Source: a virus. Taken from it: 64,000 nucleotides of DNA. Positions 7,810 through 14,483 of the stretch are shown here, in pieces (position 1 is the first letter of the stretch; every line of letters starts with the position of its first letter). The translations under genes and the position numbers were made by a program. Below the pieces are notes generated by a model. It was not told the origin of the DNA and searched no databases. It saw nothing but the letters and a program-made list of their open reading frames with translations. Location: the IMG/VR virus record IMGVR_UViG_3300021437_000012, positions 1 through 64,000 of that record; one strand, 5' to 3'.

Positions 7810-7815
7810 CCCTTC

Positions 7816-9123
7816 ATGGCGAAGCGCAACGGCGACTCAGACGCGAAAATTAAGGATCTGAAAAAAGATCCTAGAAATGCGCGGTTTCATCCAGCACGCA
7901 ATATGGCGATGCTGGAAGATTCAATGCGCGAAGTCGGCGCTGGTAGATCGATTGTCATTGATGAAGACAATGTGATTTTAGCGGGTAATGGTGCAACTGA
8001 GGCGGCGCAGCGGGTTGGTATAGATAAGGTAAGAATCATCGATGCTGACGGTGACGAGTTAATCGCGGTTAGGCGTAAGGGGCTCACTCCTGAGCAGAAG
8101 ATAAAACTCGCGCTTTGGGATAATCGCGCTCAGGAAACTTCGGAATGGGATCCTGACGTACTTAGATCAATGGAAGCGGAGTTTGGCGAGTCCCTCAAAT
8201 TGAAGGGACTCGGCGGTTTGTTCACTGATAGCGAAATGGAGAAGTTGGTTAAAGAGACGAAGAAGTTGGACATAGATAAAACTCTTCAGGATACACCTGC
8301 ATTTGATAAACAGGCGTTTAACCCAGCTTATGTGTTGAATGTCGGTGCAGTATTTTCTTCAAGCAATGAGTGGGAGATTCCCGATTTTCTCCCGGATAAG
8401 TTCTCTACTAAAATCCCAGTTACGAGCTACTACGGCGAAAAACCGATTGAGCATCCAGAACAGAAATACTTCATGTTCAACAAAACGATGCCAATCGAAG
8501 CAAAAGAAGGGTTAATTGCATTTTATCAAAACGATGATTCTTTTGAATCTATTTGGTTTGAACCAGGGATTTGGTTGGACGACTTCGCTCAAAAAGGCGT
8601 GACTGACTTAGTTATGCCAGATTTTTCTACTTACTTCTCAATGCCGCTTCCTATACGTTTATACAATTATCATAGGTCGAGACATATTGCGCGACTTTGG
8701 CAAGAGGCTGGATTTAATGTAATGCCGTCTCTTTCAGGAACCGGCGTACCTGAAATGCAAAAGTTTACGCTTTATACCTTACCCAAGGAAATGCCAGTAG
8801 TCTCCTGTCAATGTCGAACGCTTGGAACAGAGAAAACTGGTCGTACGCGCAACCAAGCTCTTTTTATTAAGGGTCTTATAGATTTAACTGATTACGCGAA
8901 AATCGGCACAGTCCTCATTTACGGTGGTGGCGATCATGCCGCATGGCTTAAAGCAAATTTGCCAACTGGCCCAGGAAGACCAGAATTCAAACTTATCCCT
9001 TCAAGGCAAGAGTTGCGACGACGCAAAATTGAAGTTAAAAAGAAAGTGCCAAAGGGGAAGATCGTAGTTGACATACCAGACGAATTAGATGATAATGTAG
9101 AAGAAGACGCGGAAACGGATTAA
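7816..9123 (+). CDS. ParB-like nuclease domain fused to a DUF4417-like domain
   Basis: A 435-residue protein. Residues about 10-100 match the ParB/sulfiredoxin-type fold used by phage ParB-like proteins (ARFHPARNMAMLEDSMREVG, then VILAGNGATEAA with the GN-type motif, and LWDNRAQE). The C-terminal half resembles DUF4417: VMPDFSTYFSMPLPI, then YNYHRSRHIARLWQEAGF, and finally IGTVLIYGGGD, a domain seen in mobile elements, of unknown activity. The last 35 residues are basic then acidic. In phages ParB-like proteins next to terminase genes may nick or bind DNA during packaging or regulate methylation. It is the first rightward gene and lacks a Shine-Dalgarno sequence. Domain calls are from sequence pattern; the combined function is unknown. 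Confidence 0.8.
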   Translation: MAKRNGDSDAKIKDLKKDPRNARFHPARNMAMLEDSMREVGAGRSIVIDEDNVILAGNGATEAAQRVGIDKVRIIDADGDELIAVRRKGLTPEQKIKLALWDNRAQETSEWDPDVLRSMEAEFGESLKLKGLGGLFTDSEMEKLVKETKKLDIDKTLQDTPAFDKQAFNPAYVLNVGAVFSSSNEWEIPDFLPDKFSTKIPVTSYYGEKPIEHPEQKYFMFNKTMPIEAKEGLIAFYQNDDSFESIWFEPGIWLDDFAQKGVTDLVMPDFSTYFSMPLPIRLYNYHRSRHIARLWQEAGFNVMPSLSGTGVPEMQKFTLYTLPKEMPVVSCQCRTLGTEKTGRTRNQALFIKGLIDLTDYAKIGTVLIYGGGDHAAWLKANLPTGPGRPEFKLIPSRQELRRRKIEVKKKVPKGKIVVDIPDELDDNVEEDAETD

Positions 9124-9146
9124 AAACCGCGTAGGAGAAATTTAAG

Positions 9147-9284
9147 ATGGCCAAGAAAACGGTGTCGGCTTCTCGGTATGCCCGTATGGTCAAGCAGGCC
9201 AATGCTGTCCGCAAGGCGGGGGGCCGCGTTAAGGGCGGTGTTCTGCGGACTGCGAAGGGAAACGTCGCGTCGGCTCCCAAGTAA
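9147..9284 (+). CDS. Small highly basic protein (45 aa)
   Basis: A short gene between the ParB-like gene and a hairpin. It starts at ATG 9147 behind a good AGGAGA ribosome binding site and encodes MAKKTVSASRYARMVKQANA followed by a Lys/Arg/Gly-rich tail ending SAPK. About a quarter of its residues are Lys or Arg and there is almost no acidic residue, so nucleic acid binding is likely. It could be a DNA-condensing or packaging accessory protein given the terminase genes that follow. Codon use is more G+C-rich than in flanking genes. No homologous family is known to me. Confidence 0.65.
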   Translation: MAKKTVSASRYARMVKQANAVRKAGGRVKGGVLRTAKGNVASAPK

Positions 9285-9295
9285 GCTATTTTTGA

Positions 9296-9329
9296 CGCAC
9301 GCCTGCAAATACAACATTGCAGGCGTGCG
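9296..9329 (+). terminator. Strong hairpin, probable terminator
   Basis: A perfect 13-bp stem (9296-9308 with 9317-9329) closes an 8-base loop and is followed by AATTTTC. It ends the ParB-like transcription unit. The T-run is short, so partial read-through into the terminase genes is likely because no separate promoter is seen before them. Confidence 0.7.
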
Positions 9330-9340
9330 AATTTTCACTT

Positions 9341-9988
9341 ATGCCTCCTCGTTCGTTGCTTCCTGTTAAATCTGGTGGTCAGCAAAAGTCTGCAAACAAG
9401 ACCGGAAAACGTGTTCCTTGGCAGAATAATCCTCATATACTGGAGCGTCTAGCTAAGGTCGAATATCTTCATCTTGCAGGAATGCGGGTTGAAGAAATTG
9501 CTGCTATGTTGACTGCTCAGACAAATCGGCAGATTAGCCCTAAGTTAATTTATGTCGATTTGAAGCGCCTTGAGACAGTCTGGCGTGAACGTCTTGGGCG
9601 TAAGGTGGAAGTTCAGCGTTTACGGTCAACTGCGAAATATCAGTCTATTCAGCGTCGCGCGTTGGAAAATATGCGTAATGCAGTCGGTGGACTAGAAAAG
9701 ATTGCGTGGACTCGACTAGAAAAAGATTGTGAAGATGCGATTGTCAAAATTCAAGGAACGCTTGCACCACTAGAAATTGACTTAAATGCGAAGTTCGCGC
9801 CAAGAGAACAAATTGCGGCGTCAGTGCTGGAGCGTCTGGCTGTTTCATTCAACGGTAAAATGCCAGATGTCATTGATGTGGAGGTTGTGAAGCATGGCGA
9901 CTCCAGCGGAGGTAATGGAGTTAATAAAGACGGGGCAGTTGTCGAAAATAAAGACGATATTGGAGAACCAATCGATTGCGGAGATTGA
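9341..9988 (+). CDS. Small terminase subunit (probable)
   Basis: A 215-residue protein immediately upstream of, and overlapping, the large terminase gene. The start is ATG 9341; an earlier in-frame TTG falls inside the hairpin and is rejected. Residues about 35-75 contain a helix-turn-helix-like segment (EYLHLAGMRVEEIAAMLTAQ, then LIYVDLKRLE), followed by a long helical, basic central region typical of the oligomerisation core of small terminases. It would recognise phage DNA and regulate the motor. No clear Shine-Dalgarno sequence precedes the ATG. The call rests on position, size and architecture rather than on a diagnostic motif. Confidence 0.7.
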   Translation: MPPRSLLPVKSGGQQKSANKTGKRVPWQNNPHILERLAKVEYLHLAGMRVEEIAAMLTAQTNRQISPKLIYVDLKRLETVWRERLGRKVEVQRLRSTAKYQSIQRRALENMRNAVGGLEKIAWTRLEKDCEDAIVKIQGTLAPLEIDLNAKFAPREQIAASVLERLAVSFNGKMPDVIDVEVVKHGDSSGGNGVNKDGAVVENKDDIGEPIDCGD

Positions 9989-11405
9989 TCAACTAAATTC
10001 TGATTTACTCGAACTGATTAAGCAGCGATCTGTTGTTGATATTGGTACTTACGGTTATTATGTGCATGGTTGGGCTCCGTACTTCACACATATTCGTACT
10101 ATCACCCGTGCGTTGAATGCAATGGAGCGCGGGCATGATGGGGATCGATACGTTATTGTAGTAGCTCCTCCTCAGCACGGTAAGACGAATTGGTCTTCGA
10201 TTGCACTTAGCTCGTGGTATCTCGGGCGGCATCCTGATCGGCATGTCCTTCATATCTGCGCGACTGATGATCAGGCGTTACTTAATTCAACCGCGATTAA
10301 AGACACCGTACAAGCGTCTTCACGATTTCGCGAGATTTTTCCACGCGCACAGTTGGACGGACTGAAGCCTCAAGGTGGCGCGACGTGGTTCCTTCAACGT
10401 AAAGAACTTGGTGATAAAGACCCGTCATTTGCAGCTTACGGTTCAGGGTCAAAAAAGATTCTCGGTCGTGGTACGCAGATGTTGATCGTTGACGATCCTT
10501 GCGATGAAGAGAATACGGGGACTAAGTATCAGCGAGATAAGTTGTGGGATTGGTTCAACTCGAAGGTGCTGTCTCGACTTCATCCCGTACTTGGTCGTGC
10601 GATTATCATTATGCACCGATGGCATGATGAGGATTTAGTGGGCAAATTACTTAAGACTGAAGGTAATGTAAAAGATGGTGGACGATGGAAACTGATTTCT
10701 ATGAAAGCTGTGCAGGATGACGGGACTGCACTTTGGCCTGAATTTCAACCTCTTGATGCACTTATGCGCGCACGAGCGCGTAATCCACTTATATTTGAGT
10801 CTCTGTGGCAGGGTAATCCTTCAGCCCTCGCAGGGCAAATTATTCATGGAGATACGTTGCAAGACGTACCAGGCGATTTTCATCCAGTGCGCGCGTGTAT
10901 GGGCATTGACCTTGCTATTTCTCAACGCGAATCCGCTGATTATACGGTAATTGCGGGAGTCGCGTTGGATAAGGACAATCGTGGAGCAGTGATGTTGATG
11001 AGGCGGGGACGGTGGGGTTTCATGGAGCAAATAAATCAGGTGGTGACTGCATACGATGAATTTAATGCAATTTTGCGGCCTTGGGAAGTTAAAGTTGAGT
11101 TGGTTGGAGTCGAATCAGTGCAGTATCAGAAAGCAATGGCCGATTTTCTTAATGCGCGATCTTTGTTGCCTGTTTACGAAGTTGGAGTAATGAAGGATAA
11201 AGTATCTCGTGCCCGTCCTTGGATTGCCCGAGCAGAAACGGGGAATTTCTTCGTTTCCCATAAAGTAGACTTATGGCCTGATTTTCTTTCAGAGGCAGTC
11301 GCGTTCGGTGGTACGCGAACCGAGCATGACGATATGATTGATGCGGTTTCAGCGGCGTGGCAAACTCTTGAGTATTCAGGGACTTCTGGGATTATGGTGG
11401 TCTAG
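9894..11405 (+). CDS. terL: Terminase large subunit (packaging ATPase/nuclease)
   Basis: A 503-residue packaging motor protein. The ATPase domain shows Walker A APPQHGKT (residues 91-98) and Walker B MLIVDDPCDEE (196-206). The C-terminal RNase H-like nuclease domain begins with MGIDLAIS (D340 as first acidic ligand) and ends with HDDMIDAVSAAW (from about 478). It cuts concatemeric DNA and drives it into the procapsid through the portal. The ATG at 9894 has GGAGG nine bases upstream and lies 95 bases inside the small subunit gene, an unusually long overlap that probably couples the two. Family assignment is certain; packaging type (cos or pac) cannot be told. Confidence 0.95.
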   Translation: MATPAEVMELIKTGQLSKIKTILENQSIAEIDQLNSDLLELIKQRSVVDIGTYGYYVHGWAPYFTHIRTITRALNAMERGHDGDRYVIVVAPPQHGKTNWSSIALSSWYLGRHPDRHVLHICATDDQALLNSTAIKDTVQASSRFREIFPRAQLDGLKPQGGATWFLQRKELGDKDPSFAAYGSGSKKILGRGTQMLIVDDPCDEENTGTKYQRDKLWDWFNSKVLSRLHPVLGRAIIIMHRWHDEDLVGKLLKTEGNVKDGGRWKLISMKAVQDDGTALWPEFQPLDALMRARARNPLIFESLWQGNPSALAGQIIHGDTLQDVPGDFHPVRACMGIDLAISQRESADYTVIAGVALDKDNRGAVMLMRRGRWGFMEQINQVVTAYDEFNAILRPWEVKVELVGVESVQYQKAMADFLNARSLLPVYEVGVMKDKVSRARPWIARAETGNFFVSHKVDLWPDFLSEAVAFGGTRTEHDDMIDAVSAAWQTLEYSGTSGIMVV

Positions 11406-11437
11406 CGGATTATTTCTACTTTAGGGGTACGAGACAC

Positions 11438-11477
11438 TTGACAACCATATTGAACTGTGGTACAGTGTAACCACAGT
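11438..11477 (+). promoter_or_regulatory. Sigma70 promoter with overlapping operator-like dyad
   Basis: -35 TTGACA (11438-11443), 17 bp spacer, -10 TACAGT (11461-11466). An inverted repeat ACTGTGG (11454-11460) / CCACAGT (11471-11477), ten bases apart, brackets the -10 box, a placement typical of a repressor operator. Transcription would start within or just after the right arm. The downstream gene has its own GGAGG at 11479-11483. Confidence 0.75.
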
Positions 11478-11491
11478 CGGAGGAAATTGAC

Positions 11492-12034
11492 ATGGATACA
11501 ATGACAATCACCGAAGGACTTGCCGAATTGAAGACTATCGGTAAGCGGATTGAAAAGAAACGCGCCGCAATCCAGACTTATTTGGTACGGCCTGCGGTGG
11601 TGAAAGATCCTTTAGCTGCGCAAGGCGGATCGGCTGCTTACGTTAAGCAGGAAATGCAGTCGATCTATGACTTGTTAACGAGATTCGCCACAATTCGACA
11701 TGCAGTGCAGTCGAAGAATCTTGGCACTCAACTTACCATTGAGGGACTTACGCGCACTGTGCAAGGGTGGTTGAATTGGCGGAAAGAGATTGCGCCGATC
11801 TACACCAAGCATCTGCAACAAATTCGCGCCAATATAGACGCGGTGCGGAATCAGACACATAGGCAGCAGGGTCGGGTTTTGAAGGAAGATGCGCAGGACG
11901 CTAATCAGACTGATGTGCTGATCAATCTTGATGAAGTGGTGTTGAATCAGGATCTTGAACGCATCGAAACGATCTTGGGAACTTTGGACGGCAAGTTAAG
12001 CTTGCTGAACGCGACGACTACAATAGAAGTGTAA
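11492..12034 (+). CDS. Conserved helical phage protein, unknown function
   Basis: A 180-residue protein, start ATG 11492 with GGAGG eight bases upstream and a dedicated promoter. The sequence is nearly all helical with heptad character: GLAELKTIGKRIEKKRAAI near the start, then DPLAAQGGSAAYVKQEMQ, a LTIEGLTRTVQGWLNWRKEI segment and a final LERIETILGTLDGKL helix. I recall similar KTIGKRIEKKR ... WLNWRKE proteins as uncharacterised phage genes. It could be a scaffold-like or host-interaction protein; it stands alone under a repressible-looking promoter between terminase and portal genes. Confidence 0.7.
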   Translation: MDTMTITEGLAELKTIGKRIEKKRAAIQTYLVRPAVVKDPLAAQGGSAAYVKQEMQSIYDLLTRFATIRHAVQSKNLGTQLTIEGLTRTVQGWLNWRKEIAPIYTKHLQQIRANIDAVRNQTHRQQGRVLKEDAQDANQTDVLINLDEVVLNQDLERIETILGTLDGKLSLLNATTTIEV

Positions 12035-12302
12035 AGAACAAAAATCTCCATTCGGTAGCGAAGAGGGAAGAACAGGAAACGGCCCACATCAGGGCTCCAT
12101 TGGTAGAGCACTGGATGTCAAGCAACATCTTAAAGCTGAAAGATGAAAGTTCATAAGCTGCTTATCTAAAAGCTGATAAGATGAAAGAGTATAAGTTGGT
12201 TAAAATCCGTCGTTCAACTGAAATTCGTGGAGACATGAATTGCGCGGTTTCTTGTCCGCGTTCTCTGGTTGACGGCAGCGACTTGGATGGAGATTTTAAG
12301 TA
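12035..12302 (+). other. Non-coding spacer with direct repeats and a tRNA-like arm
   Basis: No open frame with a start signal is present. Two imperfect direct copies of an AAAGCTGA...AGATGAAAG element lie 37 bases apart (about 12132-12157 and 12169-12195). Between 12094 and 12111 the sequence GCTCCATTGGTAGAGC looks like a tRNA D-arm, and GATGT/ACATC (about 12115-12130) forms a following hairpin, but no matching acceptor stem is found. It may hold a small RNA or a decayed tRNA. Confidence 0.35.
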
Positions 12303-12554
12303 ATGTCAGATCATCCGTATAAAGGTAAGTGGATTGCGTTAAGTCCGACTTTGCAAGTTGGTTTTGACGATGAAGGAAAGCCTGGATTTCGGACTCCTGA
12401 GAAAATGCCAGAACTTAGTGCGATGATGGAGCAGTTAATTCAAGGTCGAGAGATCAGACTTCAGCAACTTGGGTTGATTCAGGCGTTTCTTGTTGCGTCA
12501 AGTGGGGAGCAGGAAAAGCGAATCGTACCTCCACCGCCGGGACTTAAACTTTAG
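12303..12554 (+). CDS. Small hypothetical protein
   Basis: An 83-residue protein starting at ATG 12303 with GGAG ten bases upstream. It begins MSDHPYKGKWIALSPTLQVG, which looks like a short beta domain, followed by a helical segment (PELSAMMEQLIQGREIRLQQ) and a Pro-rich C-terminus (IVPPPPGLKL). No family is recognised. It is the first of a run of closely packed small genes continuing to the portal gene. Confidence 0.6.
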   Translation: MSDHPYKGKWIALSPTLQVGFDDEGKPGFRTPEKMPELSAMMEQLIQGREIRLQQLGLIQAFLVASSGEQEKRIVPPPPGLKL

Positions 12555-12562
12555 GAGTTAGT

Positions 12563-12748
12563 ATGACTGATCGTGACGGCGTACAACTTCATGTGGGTGA
12601 TAAAGTCATGGTGACTTTGAGTAAATTAAATGTTGAGGGGCGTGTTGTAGAAATTAAGAAAAGGTCGTTCACTGTGCGACTGGATAGTGATAAGGTAGAT
12701 AAGCATCAGATTATCACTCGTAGGTCGCATCAAGTCAAGATAATTTAG
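12563..12748 (+). CDS. Small SH3/KOW-like protein
   Basis: A 61-residue protein beginning MTDRDGVQLHVGDKVMVTLS and continuing VEGRVVEIKKRSFTVRLDS. The pattern of short beta strands, with GDKV followed by GRVVEI and FTVRLD, is that of a KOW/SH3-like beta-barrel such as those that bind RNA or ribosomes. Start ATG 12563 has AGGAG upstream. A comparable fold may exist in the leftward gene at 28200-28427. The role is unknown. Confidence 0.6.
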   Translation: MTDRDGVQLHVGDKVMVTLSKLNVEGRVVEIKKRSFTVRLDSDKVDKHQIITRRSHQVKII

Positions 12749-12754
12749 CAAACA

Positions 12755-12837
12755 TCCGTACCCGATGGAGTAAGTACGTACCATCCCGACCTCCAATCAT
12801 GCTGTTAGGGCCGACGTTACTGCCCATCGGGTACGGA
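12755..12837 (+). promoter_or_regulatory. Long inverted repeat covering a ribosome binding site
   Basis: A perfect 14-bp inverted repeat (12755-12768 with 12824-12837) encloses a 55-base loop that contains a further GTACGTAC palindrome. The right arm includes the first three bases of GGAG (12835-12838), the Shine-Dalgarno sequence of the gene at 12847. If the stem forms in the message, translation of that gene would be blocked, so it is a candidate RNA switch or attenuator. Confidence 0.5.
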
Positions 12838-12846
12838 GTTATTTCA

Positions 12847-13098
12847 ATGAAAAAGAAGGTAGATAAAATGGCGATGGGTACAGTTAAAATTCGAGTGGCA
12901 GTGTGTGTTGGAGCGACAGGAGCATGGGCTGCGTGCGGTGGTGATGGGATGAACGATAAAGGGGCTCTTGATATTGCAAAAGATGGTGTTGAGGAAAAAG
13001 ACGTAATTAACGGTGAGTTAGTCTTTTTTCTTGAGGCTGTAGTCCCAGTTCCAAGAGCGCAGACCGTGCAAGCGCGGGTGAGTAAACTAGGTGATTGA
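12847..13098 (+). CDS. Small conserved phage protein, unknown function
   Basis: An 83-residue protein. ATG 12847 is chosen because GGAG lies eight bases upstream; longer frames would start inside the inverted repeat loop. The N-terminus MKKKVDKMAMGTVKIRVAVC leads to GATGAWAACGG and a C-terminal beta segment FFLEAVVPVPRAQTVQARV. I recall small phage proteins with the VRIAVAV...GxWxACG...VPVP pattern, of unknown function. Expression may depend on the inverted repeat covering its ribosome binding site. Its stop overlaps the next gene's GTG start region by eight bases. Confidence 0.6.
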   Translation: MKKKVDKMAMGTVKIRVAVCVGATGAWAACGGDGMNDKGALDIAKDGVEEKDVINGELVFFLEAVVPVPRAQTVQARVSKLGD

Positions 13099-13312
13099 GA
13101 AAGTTCGCTGTATGCATGGTAAGTGTGGGAAAATTCTCACTGCGGTTGAACGTATTGAATCTTCAACGAGTGTTGAGTTTGTGTATGAATGTCCGAAGCA
13201 CGGCGTGCAGCTAATCGAGAGTCTTAATAAAAAAATTGAGAGTCAAGGAATTCAAAGTAAGCGAGCGGATCAGGTAAGGCGAGTAGCACTGAAACAAAGG
13301 CGGCGGGCGTAA
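13091..13312 (+). CDS. Small zinc-ribbon-like protein
   Basis: A 73-residue protein from a GTG start at 13091, overlapping the upstream gene. It has CMHGKCGKIL near the N-terminus and YECPKHGVQL near residue 37, giving Cys/His ligands for a single metal ion, and a basic C-terminal tail (VRRVALKQRRRA). The last codons form the left arm of the hairpin at 13299-13357. Probably nucleic acid binding; family not recognised. Confidence 0.55.
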   Translation: MIEKVRCMHGKCGKILTAVERIESSTSVEFVYECPKHGVQLIESLNKKIESQGIQSKRADQVRRVALKQRRRA

Positions 13313-13357
13313 AAATGATGTTCTGGACCGACATCGTTCATGTTTACGCTCGCCGCC
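13299..13357 (+). terminator. Long stable hairpin over a stop codon
   Basis: GGCGGCGGGCGTAAA (13299-13313) pairs with 13343-13357 over 15 bases with one G-U pair, and an inner ATGATGT/ACATCGT stem extends it. No T-run follows, so it may be a processing or attenuation structure rather than a classical terminator. The left arm includes the stop codon of the 13091-13312 gene. Confidence 0.45.
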
Positions 13358-13414
13358 TGTTAACTTAAGCGTGGCGCATTCGATAACTATATAAATTCAT
13401 TAGGAGACGCTTAT

Positions 13415-13633
13415 ATGCCGTCAGGACGAATGTTACGCGCAAGGGGACGCATTGTGACGAGCGATTTAGTGGCGAAAGAAGGGCTGTATCCTGCGTGTCC
13501 TGAGTGTAAGGCGGAAGCTGGTGCCCCTTGTAAAGTTGCACCAACGCGAAAGTATAAAATTCACGCCAAGCGACGTAAATTGTACGTAGCGCAGACTATA
13601 GCTAAAGCTCATGCGCCAAAAAACGAGGAGTAG
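13415..13633 (+). CDS. Small CPxC zinc-finger protein
   Basis: A 72-residue basic protein starting at ATG 13415 behind AGGAG. The motif PACPECKAEAGAPCKV followed by KIHAKRRKLY gives a CxxC...C...H ligand set. I know this CPxCxAxxGxPC...H pattern from many small phage and actinobacterial proteins, thought to bind zinc; function not established. The downstream gene start lies two bases after its stop. Confidence 0.65.
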   Translation: MPSGRMLRARGRIVTSDLVAKEGLYPACPECKAEAGAPCKVAPTRKYKIHAKRRKLYVAQTIAKAHAPKNEE

Positions 13634-13634
13634 T

Positions 13635-14483
13635 ATGACTAAAGCCTTATTTAGAAAATACGCACGTCGTAAATTGAATCAAGTAATAAAGTCGAGTTCT
13701 TCGAGCTTCAGAATTAATAATATAGCGTGTCTTCAAAGTGAAATCAGTTTAGCGTTTGATGTAGGTAAGAGCATTAACAAACGTATGAGTCATGTGGCTC
13801 AATGTTTACGTTGGCTAATGCACATTGATACTGATGTAAGCAAAGGTTGGCTTAACCCTACCTTAGCGACAATGAGCGCAGGGCAATCTGAATATGCGCA
13901 TGGCGTAGATAATGCGTTTGACAACTTCGAGCGTCTTGCAGCATCTATGGGTCTTACTCGCGATCAAGTTCTTCGTGTGTATCTTCAGAAGCATATCGAC
14001 GGTATACGCGCGTGGATGGAAGGGCACAAGTCGCAACGCGAGTCTGTGCGCGGGCGTATTCAGGACGCGATTGTGTATTTACTTCTTTATTCTGCAATGT
14101 TGCACGAAGATTCAGAGCCCACTGTAGCTGATAAAGTAGACCATTCTTCATTGACGATTCAAGAGCTTATTCAAGATTCATGGCAAACTGCGGAAGACAA
14201 GGGATGGCATGAGCGCACTCGTGAAGTGCCGGAACTTATTGCGTTGGTGCACTCGGAGCTTTCGGAGGCGTTGGAGGAATACCGTAAGCCTAGCACGTAT
14301 GAAACTGATTTTTACATAGGGGACTGTGGTAAGCCAGAGGGTGTAGCGGTAGAGTTCGCTGACGTTGTTATTCGTATTGCGGATGCAGCCTGTTGCCTTA
14401 ATTTACCTTTAGAAAACGCACTACGAGCAAAGCTGGCGTATAACAAAACTCGTGAGCATCGACATGGGGGTAAAAAGGTATGA
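13635..14483 (+). CDS. MazG-like nucleotide pyrophosphohydrolase with extra N-terminal domain
   Basis: A 282-residue two-domain protein, start ATG 13635 with GAGGAG upstream. Residues about 175-275 are an all-alpha NTP pyrophosphohydrolase of the MazG type: the metal-binding pattern LIALVHSELSEALEEYR is followed by EFADVVIRIAD. Such enzymes hydrolyse (d)NTPs and appear in phages as nucleotide-pool or ppGpp modulators. The N-terminal domain (WLNPTLATMSAGQSEYAHG, DNFERLAAS, YLQKHIDGI, GRIQDAIVYLLLY) resembles DUF1599, a domain associated with phage nucleotide modification; that link is from memory and less certain. The domain pairing is consistent with an unusual nucleotide metabolism and with the glycosylase-bearing polymerase. 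Confidence 0.75.
   Translation: MTKALFRKYARRKLNQVIKSSSSSFRINNIACLQSEISLAFDVGKSINKRMSHVAQCLRWLMHIDTDVSKGWLNPTLATMSAGQSEYAHGVDNAFDNFERLAASMGLTRDQVLRVYLQKHIDGIRAWMEGHKSQRESVRGRIQDAIVYLLLYSAMLHEDSEPTVADKVDHSSLTIQELIQDSWQTAEDKGWHERTREVPELIALVHSELSEALEEYRKPSTYETDFYIGDCGKPEGVAVEFADVVIRIADAACCLNLPLENALRAKLAYNKTREHRHGGKKV

Larger units (their letters stand above)
7321..7815 (+). other. Non-coding divergent spacer, candidate control or origin region
   Basis: About 495 bases without a gene separate the leftward early operon from the rightward late genes. It contains two long strictly alternating purine/pyrimidine tracts, 7465-7486 (22 bases) and 7617-7639 (23 bases), both dominated by GC and AC/GT steps of the kind that can adopt left-handed DNA. 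There is also a pair of GGGACGT repeats near 7693-7720 and a CCCC/GGGG hairpin near 7764-7780. No open frame with a start signal is seen. Position and structure suit a regulatory region or replication origin, which is inference. Confidence 0.45.

Noticed and set aside
7321-7815. Hidden small genes in the divergent spacer
   Set aside because: Possible starts lack ribosome binding sites and frames are short and broken.
9317-9340. Longer start of the small terminase gene at TTG 9317
   Set aside because: It would lie in the right arm of the hairpin at 9296-9329 and has no ribosome binding site; ATG 9341 is preferred.
12094-12200. Functional tRNA gene
   Set aside because: A D-arm-like sequence is present but no pairing acceptor stem, no 7-base anticodon loop and no T-arm at the right spacing.
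12035-12302. CRISPR array
   Set aside because: Only two imperfect repeats 37 bases apart with no regular spacers and no cas genes in the window; the Cas4-like fold at 40366 lacks the Cys cluster.
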